NCBI GenBank assembly: GCA_028281925.1 | Contig: JANQIX010000003.1 | Coordinates: 1-64,000 of the forward strand | Direction of reading: 5' to 3' | Source of the DNA: Alphaproteobacteria bacterium | GTDB taxonomy: Bacteria; Pseudomonadota; Alphaproteobacteria; DSM-16000; Inquilinaceae | DNA length: 64,000 nt | Shown here: piece after piece, positions 11,559 through 20,082 of the stretch | Layout of the letters: every line of letters starts with the position of its first letter | How positions within the stretch are numbered: the stretch's first letter is position 1 | Program-made: the position numbers and the translations under genes | The notes under the pieces: model-generated | What the model was told of the DNA's origin: nothing | Database searches by the model: none | The model's input: the letters and a program-made list of their open reading frames with translations, nothing else

Positions 11559-12098
11559 ATGTCGCCGGAGAGGTTTGAGGCACGCGTGCTCTGGATTGCT
11601 ATGCTCGGCGCGGCAAGCGTCGCGTTCAGTTTCGCGATGGCCTGTGCCACACCCTTCGCCGCGATCGCCGCTCTGGGCGCCCTCGCCCTCAACCGCGCCG
11701 ACGCTTATTTCGCAGCGGGGCTCGCCTTCCTGATAAACCAGGCGATCGGGTTCGGCCTCCTGGGCTATCCCCTCGACGCGATGACGATCGCGTGGGGTGC
11801 CGCCATAGGCGTTTCAGCGCTGTCGGCAGTCGCCGCAGCACGCGTCGCGGCGGGCGCACTCCGCCCGGTCCGGCCCGCAGCGGTGGTGGCCGCGTTCGCC
11901 GCCGCCCTCCTCGTTCAGCAGCTGACGATCTATGCCGCGAGCTTCGTTCTGGCCTCGCACCCGTCGGCCTTCTCGCTACCGGTCCTGCTCGACATCGCGA
12001 GCATGAATGCGCTCGCGTTCCTGGCGCTGGGCGTGTTGCAGGCGGCCGGCGCACGGATCGGGGTAGCCCGTCCACCGCTGGGTCAGCCCGCCGGATAG
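11559..12098 (+). CDS. multi-pass membrane protein of unknown function
   Basis: The ATG at 11559 follows a purine-rich site (agaggggaaag); the frame is open further upstream but that part is Arg-rich and not protein-like. The 179-residue product has about five hydrophobic helices separated by short loops and almost no extramembrane domain. It resembles small integral membrane proteins that accompany cobalamin genes in Alphaproteobacteria, but no diagnostic motif is visible and the role is unknown. Its 3' end overlaps a decayed minus-strand frame. Confidence 0.6.
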   Translation: MSPERFEARVLWIAMLGAASVAFSFAMACATPFAAIAALGALALNRADAYFAAGLAFLINQAIGFGLLGYPLDAMTIAWGAAIGVSALSAVAAARVAAGALRPVRPAAVVAAFAAALLVQQLTIYAASFVLASHPSAFSLPVLLDIASMNALAFLALGVLQAAGARIGVARPPLGQPAG

Positions 12099-12220
12099 AC
12101 GATCGGCCCCGGCAGGTAGCCGCGTGGCGGATCCAGGCCCGCAGGCAAGGCCCGCTCCGCGGCGAGGTGATCCGGCAATAGAGGCGTGTGCGGACCGGCC
12201 TGGAAGCGCTCCAGGCCCGG
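12083..12220 (-). pseudogene. 3' fragment of a gene related to the one at 18097
   Basis: The minus strand encodes a C-terminal tail, GPHTPLLPDHLAAERALPAG, followed by a Tyr-rich end (IVYPAG) and a stop. The same tail (GPHTHLLPDHIATERDLPVG, ending AAIFYPA) closes the DUF1289 protein at 18097-19002. The rest of the gene is absent; the fragment directly follows the oxygenase reductase. Confidence 0.65.
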
Positions 12221-12222
12221 CT

Positions 12223-13323
12223 TCACGCTTCGATCTCAAGGGGCGTGAGGGGCTTGGAGCAGCAGGCGAGGATAAAGCCCTGGTCGATCTCGTCATCGAG
12301 GATGCCGCCATTGTGGATCATCTCCACATCGCCGGAGAGCTTCTTCACCTTGCAGGTGCCGCACAGGCCCAGCTCACAGGCGGCCGCGATGCGCACACCG
12401 GACGCGCGCGCCGCTTGCAGCACCGATTGCCCCTCCAGACAGTCCACTGCCGTTGCCGACTGCACGAAACGGATGGGCACGGACTCTGCCGGCTCAGCAC
12501 CTGCGGCGGGCTGGTCCATCGCGCCGCGGGCAGCCGGCGCGGTATCCGCCTGCGCGGAGCCGAAGCTTTCCTGGTGATAACGGGCGCTGTCGAAACCATG
12601 GCTGGCCAGCACGGTGCGCACCATTGCCATGAACGGTTCCGGCCCGCAGCAGAAGACCTCCCGATCCTGGAAATCGGGCACCATCAGTGGCAGGCGCCGG
12701 TCATCCAGGCGCCCGACGAGCCCGGACCAGATTTCCCGGCTCGACCGCTGCTCCACAAGGAAGGACAGCAGCAGCCCCGGCATGCGCGCCCCCAGGAATT
12801 CCAGCTCGCGGCGGAAAATGATGTCCTCCGGCTGGCGGGCGCAGTTGATGAAGGCGACATCGGTCCACGGCGCACAGTCGAACAGCCAGCGCAGCATGGA
12901 CATCATCGGCGTCACGCCCGAGCCGGCGGAAATGAACAGGTACCGTCCGGCAGGATGGGTGTGGTGACTGAACGTCCCGGTAGGGCCATAGGCCTTCAGG
13001 TGATCGCCGGGTTTCAGATGGTCGAACATCCACCGCGTGCCGATGCTGTCGGGTTGCGCCTTCACCGTGACAGCGATGGAGAACGGGCGCGACGGGCTGG
13101 ACGACAGGGTGTAGGTGCGAAACAGCGGCTCCTCAGCCACCGGCAGTTCCAGCGTGATGAACTGGCCCGGCCGGTAGCGAAACCATGTCTGGTTATCGGA
13201 CCGGAAGGTGAAGGTCTTGACCTCCGGCGCCTCTTCCATGACGGCGACGACTTCCAGCATCTGCAGCCGGTCGTCCCAGGGCGCCATCTCGTCCACGTGG
13301 CGGTAGAGCATGCCATCTGTCAT
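12223..13323 (-). CDS. gbcB: ferredoxin-type reductase of a Rieske oxygenase (GbcB-like)
   Basis: Passes electrons from NAD(P)H through FAD and a 2Fe-2S centre to the oxygenase encoded just upstream. Order: FAD domain with RTYTLSSSP, NAD domain with FISAGSGVTPMMSML and a VFCCGPEPFM motif, and a C-terminal plant-type 2Fe-2S domain with CELGLCGTC (about residues 316-324) and a late Cys near 354. This arrangement is that of GbcB, the reductase of glycine-betaine monooxygenase. The ATG at 13323 has GGAGG eight bases upstream, better than the GTG at 13341. It is 19 bases after the oxygenase gene. Confidence 0.85.
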   Translation of the reverse strand: MTDGMLYRHVDEMAPWDDRLQMLEVVAVMEEAPEVKTFTFRSDNQTWFRYRPGQFITLELPVAEEPLFRTYTLSSSPSRPFSIAVTVKAQPDSIGTRWMFDHLKPGDHLKAYGPTGTFSHHTHPAGRYLFISAGSGVTPMMSMLRWLFDCAPWTDVAFINCARQPEDIIFRRELEFLGARMPGLLLSFLVEQRSSREIWSGLVGRLDDRRLPLMVPDFQDREVFCCGPEPFMAMVRTVLASHGFDSARYHQESFGSAQADTAPAARGAMDQPAAGAEPAESVPIRFVQSATAVDCLEGQSVLQAARASGVRIAAACELGLCGTCKVKKLSGDVEMIHNGGILDDEIDQGFILACCSKPLTPLEIEA

Positions 13324-13342
13324 CGCGCGGACCTCCGGCACC

Positions 13343-14590
13343 TCAGGCCACGCTTCTCAAACCCGTGGCGCCGCAGTCAGCCAGGCGGGACGCCAACAGC
13401 CCGGCATACCAGTCAACGAACTGGATCACCCCGCTTTCCGTCACCGGCGAATAAGGGCCGGGCTCGTAGGCCGGCGAGGCAATGCCGATGGCGTTTTCCT
13501 CAACGATCCGCCGGTCCTGATCGTTGGTCTGCGTCCACACATGGGTCAGTTCGCCAAGGTCGTAGTTCAGCCCCTCCACCGCGTCTCTGTGCACCAGCCA
13601 TTTGGTGGTCACGGCCGTTTCCGTGGCGCTTAGGGGCAGCACGCGGAAGGTCACGGCGTGGTCGCTCAGCACATGGTTCCAAGTGGTGGGATAGTGGTAG
13701 AGCAGCAGCGCGCCGACGCCGTCGGCCGCGACGTTGTCGGACAGGCGCTTGCCGACCGCGGGCCTGCCCGACGTCGTATAGCTTTGTGCCTCGCCCAGCA
13801 ACGGCACACGGGTTGTGCGGAACTGGCCGTCGGGATCCAGATGGAACCGAGACGGCAGCCCGACCGCCTCGCACCGGTTCCAATGGGCGGTGATCACCGG
13901 ATCCGTCTCCGCAGCCTCAACGCCGGTGACGGTGGGTGCTTCGGAGAAGGTGCGGCACAGCTCCGGGTGGCTGCCGGCGCAGTGGTAGCATTCCCGGTTG
14001 TTTTCCCAGACCAGCTTCCAGTTGCCCTTCTCCACGATGGTGGACTCGTGGGCGACCTTGGCGTCGTGCAAGCGATGCGGTGCCAGATAGGGTTCCGCAA
14101 GCGCACGAAACGCGCTGAAGTCCGGCGGCTGGTCCGCCAGGCAGACAAACAAGTACCCGCCCATCTCCTCGCAGGCCACGGCCTTCAGAGAGAACGCCGC
14201 CATATCGAAGTCGTCGGCCATTTGGCGGGCGAAGATCAGCCGACCGTCTAGGTCGTAAGTCCATTGGTGGTAGGGGCAGACCAAACGCGCGGAAGCCCCC
14301 GTGGCCGCCGAACAGATCCGGCTGCCACGGTGGCGGCAGGCATTGTGGAAAGCGCGGATCTGCCCGGCCCGGTCGCGCACCAGGATCACCGGGTAGGCGC
14401 CGATCTGTACGGTAATGTAGTTGCCCGGCTTCGGCAGTTCGCAGCCGTGGCCGACGAACAGCCACTCGCGATACCAGATCAACTCAAGGTCGAGCTTGAA
14501 AACGTGCGGGTCCAGGTAGAATGGCTGGGCGAGGCTGAAGCCCTCGCGGCGGCCCATCAACAGGCCCAATACATCGCTTTGTCCAACCAT
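13343..14590 (-). CDS. gbcA: Rieske non-heme iron oxygenase, glycine-betaine monooxygenase type
   Basis: Terminal oxygenase, 415 residues from ATG 14590 (an ATG at 14602 is possible). The Rieske 2Fe-2S ligands are CRH (Cys85, His87) and CPYH (Cys105, His108). The catalytic domain has WENNRECYHCAGSHPEL, which provides the bridging and mononuclear iron ligands. The family (GbcA, stachydrine demethylase) removes an N-methyl group from glycine betaine or a similar quaternary amine, releasing formaldehyde. The reductase is in the same operon and a betaine-homocysteine methyltransferase is 2 kb away, supporting betaine as substrate. A cobalamin riboswitch lies about 130 bases upstream in the same orientation. 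Confidence 0.87.
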   Translation of the reverse strand: MVGQSDVLGLLMGRREGFSLAQPFYLDPHVFKLDLELIWYREWLFVGHGCELPKPGNYITVQIGAYPVILVRDRAGQIRAFHNACRHRGSRICSAATGASARLVCPYHQWTYDLDGRLIFARQMADDFDMAAFSLKAVACEEMGGYLFVCLADQPPDFSAFRALAEPYLAPHRLHDAKVAHESTIVEKGNWKLVWENNRECYHCAGSHPELCRTFSEAPTVTGVEAAETDPVITAHWNRCEAVGLPSRFHLDPDGQFRTTRVPLLGEAQSYTTSGRPAVGKRLSDNVAADGVGALLLYHYPTTWNHVLSDHAVTFRVLPLSATETAVTTKWLVHRDAVEGLNYDLGELTHVWTQTNDQDRRIVEENAIGIASPAYEPGPYSPVTESGVIQFVDWYAGLLASRLADCGATGLRSVA

Positions 14591-14719
14591 GCCGCTCACC
14601 ATCCGGGTTGGACTGAGCGGCCTGTGGGCAGAACGGGAATGGTGCCGGGAAGGGAGCCCCCTGATTGCCCGAAGCACTGCGCCCCTGACCGCCCACCGCG
14701 ATCAGTCGGTTCCGACATG

Positions 14720-14866
14720 TCCAGGGCTGGTTTCCGGGCTCCGGAGCTGTCCATTTGGACATGTCCCGACACCTTCCCAGGCCGGCCGGCCCAGTGGATG
14801 TCGTCGGGACTTGCGCTCCGCTACCGTTGCGGGGGCAGCGCCGGCCTTGCACCGGCTTCCCAATTC
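14720..14866 (-). promoter_or_regulatory. cobalamin riboswitch ahead of the betaine oxygenase operon
   Basis: Read on the minus strand, the conserved parts occur in order: GGGAAGCCGGTGCAAGGCCGG (14861-14841), GCTGCCCCCGCAACGGTAG (14839-14821), a CACTGGGCC segment with GGGAAGG, and a B12 box AGCCCGGAAACCAGCC (14740-14725). These riboswitches bind adenosylcobalamin and usually shut off the downstream genes. A perfect 9-bp hairpin (14868-14889) lies just in front of it and may end an upstream transcript. Confidence 0.92.
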
Positions 14867-14889
14867 TCCGCCGCGATGGTTCGCGGCGG

Positions 14890-15120
14890 CACCCATGAAC
14901 GGCACAATCAGAGCACGGCGGTGCGTGCCGCACCGCAACAGAAGCGACGCGACGTGTGCATGGCGCGACGCGGCCCTGCTGTGAGGCTATCGCTCGCCTT
15001 GAGCGCGCATCAGGGTCGGTGCGTCAACCGGCAGGACTCTGCCCCATCCCACCTGCATGGGCACTCATGCGGGATAGAAGATCGCGGCAGCGGCGTAGGT
15101 CGAGGGAACTTCCAGTCCCG
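14890..15120. repeat. segmental duplication, copy A
   Basis: About 230 bases match 17880-18150 closely (for example atcagagcacggcggtgcgt and tcatgcgggatagaagatcg in both), with an internal gap of about 45 bases relative to copy B. The left end of copy A adjoins the cobalamin riboswitch. Its right end encodes only the last residues (PSTYAAAAIFYPA) of the DUF1289 protein that is complete in copy B. Confidence 0.85.
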
Positions 15121-15408
15121 AGACTGCTGACAAAGGCCGGGTTGGTGCGAAGCGCATCGTTGGTCTCATTTTTGTCAGATGTCGGGAACGTGTCGACTTT
15201 TCGAATACGTCACCTTGCATCGGAGGGTGACTTTCCAGTGTTGAATTTAAGATTCCGTTCAGGCTAGGTTCTCGTAGGCCTTGCTCGGGCCTCCGCCCTC
15301 CATTTGGGAAGCATCTGTCATGCGGAGCGAAGCGAATTTGGACCTGTCTCGTTCGAGCGCGCGCATAAGGAGGGATTGCGGAAGCGGCTCGAAAGAGGAG
15401 GAACCCGA

Positions 15409-16122
15409 ATGCAACTATCCGCTCCCATTTATCGGTTGAAACGACAAGCCAAGCTCTTGGCGCGCCAGAATGATGTTCCTTTGCACGAAGCGCTGGATCA
15501 GATGGCCATTGAAGAGGGATTTCAAAGCTGGAGCCATCTCGCAGCGTCTTCATCAACAGAAACTCCGGCTGCGATCATCCTATCGCGGCTCGAACCCGGC
15601 GACCTGATCCTTCTTGGCGCCAGGCCCGGTCACGGCAAGACGCTCCTTGGACTCGAATTGGCGGCAAAGGCTGTAAACCTTGGCCGGAAAGGTTTTTTCT
15701 TCACGCTAGATTACCACGAGCGCGACGTTGCAGATCGGTTGTCGGCTCTCGGCGTTCATCCAGTACCCAACCGGAATGCAATGGTTGTGGATACATCGGA
15801 CGAGGTATCTGCAGACTATATCATCAACCGACTTGAGCACGTCATTGAACCGGCAATGATAGTGGTCGATTACCTTCAACTTCTCGATCAGAAGCGCACC
15901 AATCCAACTCTTGAAGACCAGATCAGGTCACTACGCAAGTACGCGAAAGCCAGAGGTACGATTTGCGCTGTGATCGCGCAAATCGATCGTTCGTTCGATC
16001 TGAGCGGCAAATCCATGCCTGACGTGTTGGACGTTCGCCTGCCCAACCCGCTCGATCTGTCTGCGTTCGACAGGGTTTGCTTCTTGCACAACGGCGCAAT
16101 TCAGGTGGATCAAGCTGCGTAG
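15409..16122 (+). CDS. DnaB-like RecA-fold ATPase
   Basis: Starts at ATG 15409 with AGGAGG eight bases upstream; the frame upstream is not protein-like. In the 237 residues, an N-terminal helical part (APIYRLKRQAKLLARQ, then a short EEGFQSWSHLA motif) precedes a RecA-type domain with Walker A GARPGHGKTLLG and Walker B MIVVDYLQLLDQ, the latter typical of replicative DnaB helicases. The DnaB N-terminal domain is missing, so it is a short relative rather than the replicative helicase. Its role is unknown. It is flanked by a duplicated segment and a strong hairpin and may be an insertion into the region. Confidence 0.8.
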   Translation: MQLSAPIYRLKRQAKLLARQNDVPLHEALDQMAIEEGFQSWSHLAASSSTETPAAIILSRLEPGDLILLGARPGHGKTLLGLELAAKAVNLGRKGFFFTLDYHERDVADRLSALGVHPVPNRNAMVVDTSDEVSADYIINRLEHVIEPAMIVVDYLQLLDQKRTNPTLEDQIRSLRKYAKARGTICAVIAQIDRSFDLSGKSMPDVLDVRLPNPLDLSAFDRVCFLHNGAIQVDQAA

Positions 16123-16222
16123 CCGAGCTGCAAAAGGGACTACGGACATTCAGTGAGTGTCCGCAGTCCTTTCATCCATGCTCTTCCGATTGCTGCTTGA
16201 TCTACTGCGTCACCTGTGAGGT

Positions 16223-16332
16223 ATCGCCCACCCGCTGAAACGGCTCTGTAGAAGTACAGGGTTTTGCAAGAAGGCTTGGAGATGCCGGGGGCTTTCTTGC
16301 GATTCCGGACTATCGGATCGGCTGGTGGGCGA
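16223..16332. repeat. 10-bp inverted repeat in a gene gap
   Basis: ATCGCCCACC at 16223-16232 is repeated inverted as GGTGGGCGAT at 16323-16332. The 90 bases between have no gene. It might mark a small non-autonomous element, but no target duplication was found. The rest of the gap (16123-16608) holds only the hairpin listed separately. Confidence 0.3.
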
Positions 16333-16513
16333 TTCCCGGAACGCCTGGTTTGCGGCGGCTCAGCCCGCAACCGGCCTGAACCAACCTCTGTCAGGGTTCT
16401 TCACGGATGACTCGGTCGATTGTCGTTATTCCTGAGATTAGCGATGATGTTTGTCCTTCACAAACGTGAAACAAGCCGAGTTGAAGACGCTTGGCAATAA
16501 CAGCTTGAATGTT

Positions 16514-16550
16514 GCCGAGGGGTTTTGTCGAGAGAACAAAACCCCTCGGC
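16514..16550. terminator. strong hairpin, probable two-way terminator
   Basis: A perfect 15-bp stem, GCCGAGGGGTTTTGT and its complement, encloses a seven-base loop. It lies between the converging DnaB-like gene and the methyltransferase gene, 60 bases past the end of the latter. There is no T run after the stem on either strand, but the stem contains TTTT/AAAA near the loop. Confidence 0.65.
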
Positions 16551-16608
16551 TGGAACGATGCTCAATCGCAGACGCGACAGACGTGATCGGGCGACACACA
16601 GGGGCCGC

Positions 16609-17703
16609 TTACAAATGTCCGCTTTCGTTGCGCGCGAGGGAACCGGCATAAGCCTGATTGTGAGACTTCAGACTCTTGTCCGTGCCTAACGCATAGTGTT
16701 TTGACATGTCAGGGCTGTAAACGCTTGCTTTGGTTGTCCGGCCCAACGCCTCAGCCATCGCGCGGATATGGTGCGGTGCGCTACCGCAGCAGCCGCCGAC
16801 ATAGCCAACGCCAAGCGCTTTGCAGCGCCGCGCGAAGTCCGCCATCTCGTACCGGGTGACAACAAACGGATCGAGCGCGACCGGGAAAGGAAGTCCGCCG
16901 GGAACATCATTCGGGACGGGCTGGTCCGGGTCACGGATCGAGCCGAAGGTCGGCTGGTCGGGAGTCGTGCGGTAAGCAACGGGGAAGGCACAGACCCGAG
17001 ACGGTTCCACCGCTTGGACAATCTCCTCCACCAACGGGTACATGGTCGCGGGCCCCCGGTGGCAGTTTACGCCGATCACATCGCAGCCCGCGTCGCGGAT
17101 GATCTTGCAGGCATCGGCAACCGAGCCGTCAAAGTCGCGCAGTTTACCTGACCGGTGTATGGCAAATCCCAGCACGATCGGTTTGTTGAACTCTTTCGCC
17201 ACCTCAACGGCGATCTTGGCCTCTCCCAGGAAGGCGATGGTCTCACAGACGATGAGGTCGATCCCTTCCTCCACCGCCCAGGCCAGTTGTTCGGTGAAAA
17301 TGGCGCGCACTTCGGCCTCTGCCTCAGCACTACCAGGTTTATAGATGTTCGTATTGCAGATGTTGCCGGCAACAAACATACCCGGATGATCTGCTGCGAC
17401 CTTGCGCGCGATTTGCACCGCCTGGCGGTTCATCGGTTCCAGCGCGTCTTCCTTGCCGATCAGTCGTAGCTTTTCGCGATGACTGTAATAGGTAAAGGCG
17501 AGCATGATATCCGCGCCCGCACGACCAAATTCGTGGTGCAACTGAGCGATCGCTTCAGGGTGCTCGAGAACGACCTCTGGAACGAAGGCGCCGGCCTGAA
17601 GATAGCCGCGCCGCTCCATCTCGAAAAGATAGCCGCCAGCATGTAGGACAGGATCATCACTATCCAAGCGGCCCAGGAACTCGCTGCCTTTGTCTCCACT
17701 CAT
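16609..17703 (-). CDS. betaine-homocysteine S-methyltransferase family protein
   Basis: Zinc-dependent methyltransferase that moves a methyl group from betaine (or a related donor) to homocysteine, giving methionine and dimethylglycine without B12. The three zinc ligands are present: Cys214 in GVNCHRG and Cys305/Cys306 in YVGGCCGSAPHHIR. The 364-residue length and YSHREKLRLIGKE region fit the BHMT-like group common in marine Alphaproteobacteria. It is a single gene on the minus strand, 2 kb from the betaine oxygenase operon. The exact methyl donor cannot be read from the sequence. Confidence 0.9.
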   Translation of the reverse strand: MSGDKGSEFLGRLDSDDPVLHAGGYLFEMERRGYLQAGAFVPEVVLEHPEAIAQLHHEFGRAGADIMLAFTYYSHREKLRLIGKEDALEPMNRQAVQIARKVAADHPGMFVAGNICNTNIYKPGSAEAEAEVRAIFTEQLAWAVEEGIDLIVCETIAFLGEAKIAVEVAKEFNKPIVLGFAIHRSGKLRDFDGSVADACKIIRDAGCDVIGVNCHRGPATMYPLVEEIVQAVEPSRVCAFPVAYRTTPDQPTFGSIRDPDQPVPNDVPGGLPFPVALDPFVVTRYEMADFARRCKALGVGYVGGCCGSAPHHIRAMAEALGRTTKASVYSPDMSKHYALGTDKSLKSHNQAYAGSLARNESGHL

Positions 17704-18096
17704 ATTGGATCCCCATTCAGATTAAGCGACTAACTCGGTGTAAGCCTCTTCATAGGCGCGACGATGACTGGGCCTCGGACAGGGGCCTTGGCAGACTGCG
17801 AAGCAAACAACCAACCGAAGGTGGCGGTGCCATTTACGGTGGTTAGGTTCATTCCTCCCGGCGAGCACAAAGGTGGATTCCCCGATCGAGCGGCGCGATC
17901 AGAGCACGGCGGTGCGTCCCGCACCGCAACAGAAGCGACGCGACGTTTGCATGGCGCGACGTGACCGTGCTGTCGGGCCTCGGCGGTCTCCCGCCCGCCG
18001 GTCAAGCCGCACCGGACGCTATCGCTCGCCTCGAGCGCGCACCAGGGTCGGTACGTCAACCGGCAGCACTCCGCCCTATCCCGCCTGCATGGGAAC
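17704..18096. other. gap without a supported gene
   Basis: The left half has no recognisable gene; a minus-strand frame (NGTATFGWLFASQSAKAPVRG) looks protein-like for about 40 codons but has no identity I can name. The right half is copy B of the segmental duplication. Confidence 0.4.
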
Positions 18097-18150
18097 TCAT
18101 GCGGGATAGAAGATCGCGGCAGCGGCATAGGTCGAGGGGACTTCCAGTCC
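17880..18150. repeat. segmental duplication, copy B
   Basis: Matches 14890-15120, with about 45 extra bases near 17975-18020. Here it covers the 3' flank and last codons of the intact DUF1289 gene, so this is the probable original and copy A the derived one. Confidence 0.85.
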
Positions 18151-19002
18151 CACGGGCAGGTCACGTTCGGTCGCGATGTGATCCGGCAGCAGATGCGTGT
18201 GCGGCCCGAGGGGAGACGTGCCGCCGGGCGGGGGGATCGGCGTTGCGATCTCGGTGCGGCCGAGGCCGGTCTCGATGACGCGGACCGGGCTGGCGGCAAC
18301 CAGGCCGGGGCCGATATCGCGCAATGCGCCCTGCCAAGTCTTGCCCGCTTGTGCTTCGAGCATGCCGATCAGCGTCGGGTCGCCGGTGCGCACGCAGAAG
18401 CGGGCCGCCTGCCGGCCGAGACCCAGGTCGAACAGGCGGGCGCTACGGCCGGCCGGGTCGATGGCTTCCGCGTCCATGCCGCAATCCGTGACCGCTGTAG
18501 CGACAGGCAGGCACAGCTTGCCGCGCAGCAGGGCAAAGACGATCCGATCCGGCCGGTGTGCGCCGCCCGGCGCGGTGACGGACAGCGCACGGACACGGTC
18601 GTCGAGATGCAGGCGTAGCGCCGCCCGGGGGGTGACGGCGGTGATTGCGTCGCCGTCGTCAGCGATCTCCACGGTTTCCTCCGCATCGCGCATGAACTCG
18701 CCGACGGCCCCAACCAGGCCCAGCACCCAGGTGCCGGCCGCCTGCGTGACCGTCTCGGCGACGAAGCGGCGGGCATCGCCGCCGTCCCAGGCCAGCCTGC
18801 GGCAGGTCACGCCCAAAGCGTCGAAGCGGCCGGGCAGCGCATCCCAGACGGCCTGGCGCTGGTGCTCGCCAGCCTGACGCCAGGTCATGATCTCGTCCAT
18901 CGTCCGCGCACAGCCGAGGCAATATCCGCTGGCCTCGTCGACGCGGCATATGCCGACACACGGGCTGACCGCAGCAAGGGGCGATTTCGTCATGACCGTC
19001 AT
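18097..19002 (-). CDS. DUF1289 domain protein with long C-terminal region
   Basis: The N-terminus has the DUF1289 cysteine pattern, SPCVGICRVDEASGYCLGC (residues 13-31), thought to bind iron-sulfur or zinc, followed by RTMDEIMTW. The remaining 240 residues form a separate domain ending in GPHTHLLPDHIATERDLPVG and AAIFYPA, a tail I know from cobalamin-linked alphaproteobacterial proteins of unknown function. Fragments of the same tail lie at 12083 and 15065, so this gene or its 3' end has been duplicated and decayed twice nearby. No catalytic motif is evident. Confidence 0.75.
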   Translation of the reverse strand: MTVMTKSPLAAVSPCVGICRVDEASGYCLGCARTMDEIMTWRQAGEHQRQAVWDALPGRFDALGVTCRRLAWDGGDARRFVAETVTQAAGTWVLGLVGAVGEFMRDAEETVEIADDGDAITAVTPRAALRLHLDDRVRALSVTAPGGAHRPDRIVFALLRGKLCLPVATAVTDCGMDAEAIDPAGRSARLFDLGLGRQAARFCVRTGDPTLIGMLEAQAGKTWQGALRDIGPGLVAASPVRVIETGLGRTEIATPIPPPGGTSPLGPHTHLLPDHIATERDLPVGLEVPSTYAAAAIFYPA

Positions 19003-19268
19003 TGCGACCTAAAGCCTTAGGATCTGTCTTGGCATGGCTCAGATCTCTTCCCTGCGCCCCTCATAGCGGTCCGGAATGGCCGCGGCGCTCGAACTCGAAG
19101 AGAGAGCCTTCGGCGCTGATGGCCGCTCACTGATCGAGCCTGTCCACGAGTACGTTTTTCGACATGTCCTGTCCTTACCGTTTTGAGTGTTTCGTGCGGC
19201 GCCTTCGCGGGCAGGACCGACGCCGCACAGGATCACCTGCCGTCGCCCCGCCGGCCGGATCGGATCGA

Positions 19269-19805
19269 TCAGGCTGTGAGACGCCTGCGCCTGTCGGCGC
19301 GCCGCACCGCCGGATCCCGTGCGAATGCCGGCGCTGAGCCCATCTGCCGGTGCGGTTTGGCCTGGACCACCATCGAGGGCGTCGGATCCGGTCTGGACCG
19401 TGCCCCGTCAGGCCAGTGCCGATTGTCCGCGCTCCCGGCAGTGAATGCGGCGCTTGAGGGGCAGGCCTGGCGATCCGCCTCCGCGCCTGGTGCCGCATCC
19501 CGATAGATGCGGACGGCCCGCTTCGACGCGACGAAGGCAGCCGCGCAGGTTCGCGCGCACCCCTTCAAGTGCGTGAAGCCCGCGACTTCGAAATCCGGCG
19601 CAGTGAAGGGCGCGGCCTGGGCTATGGCCTGTGCCAGATGCCTCGCCAGACCCAGCGCCTCAGGGCAGGGTCCGGCCCGGTGCGGGCAAATCAGGCAGTC
19701 GAAATCGTGGGTCTCGTCGGTCCAGATCAATGCGCCCTCCGCGCAGTCGCGGGGGCGGACGAAGACTGATCTGTCTGTGCGGCGGATGCCGGAACGCCAT
19801 CTCAA
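19269..19805 (-). CDS. Cys-rich putative metal-binding protein under a B12 riboswitch
   Basis: About 178 residues. The middle carries FDCLICPHRAGPCPEALG and THLKGCARTCAAAF, a pattern like the ferredoxin-like DUF1636 proteins found beside cobalt and cobalamin genes. The start is unclear: the best ribosome-binding site (AGGAGG) points to an ATG at 19800 in a different frame, while this frame would need a TTG at 19805, so a frameshift near the start is possible. The last 60 residues are low in family character. It is the first gene behind the riboswitch at 19847-19998. Confidence 0.5.
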   Translation of the reverse strand: MRWRSGIRRTDRSVFVRPRDCAEGALIWTDETHDFDCLICPHRAGPCPEALGLARHLAQAIAQAAPFTAPDFEVAGFTHLKGCARTCAAAFVASKRAVRIYRDAAPGAEADRQACPSSAAFTAGSADNRHWPDGARSRPDPTPSMVVQAKPHRQMGSAPAFARDPAVRRADRRRRLTA

Positions 19806-19846
19806 GCCTCCTGCCGGGACACCCCGCCCGGATTGGGTTTCGAGTG

Positions 19847-19998
19847 ATGGCAGGTCTCCTGACTTGCGGGTCGCTGCTTCCCTGATCCTTCCCGGGCCGC
19901 CGGCCCAGTGGTGAACTACAGGGTCGCTCTCCGCCTACAGTTGCGGGGGCAGTCCCGGCCTTGGCACCCTTGTCAGGCGCCGCACCGTGTTCCCTTTT
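19847..19998 (-). promoter_or_regulatory. cobalamin riboswitch 2
   Basis: On the minus strand: GGGAACACGGTGC (from 19994), GGACTGCCCCCGCAACTGTAGGC, CACTGGGCC, GGGAAGG and a textbook B12 box AGTCAGGAGACCTGCC (19864-19849). Only about 45 bases separate it from the Cys-rich gene. It follows the truncated permease gene in the same orientation. Confidence 0.95.
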
Positions 19999-20082
19999 CA
20001 TCCAGGATCCTCCCGCGGGAGGACGCCCGGAAACCATCGCCGCGAGCTTGCCGCGCTTGCTCACGGCCGTCAAGCGCGCCGC

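Noticed and set aside
12124..13893. A 589-codon plus-strand open frame
   Set aside because: It lies antisense to the betaine oxygenase and reductase genes, has no domain, and is a product of high GC at third positions.
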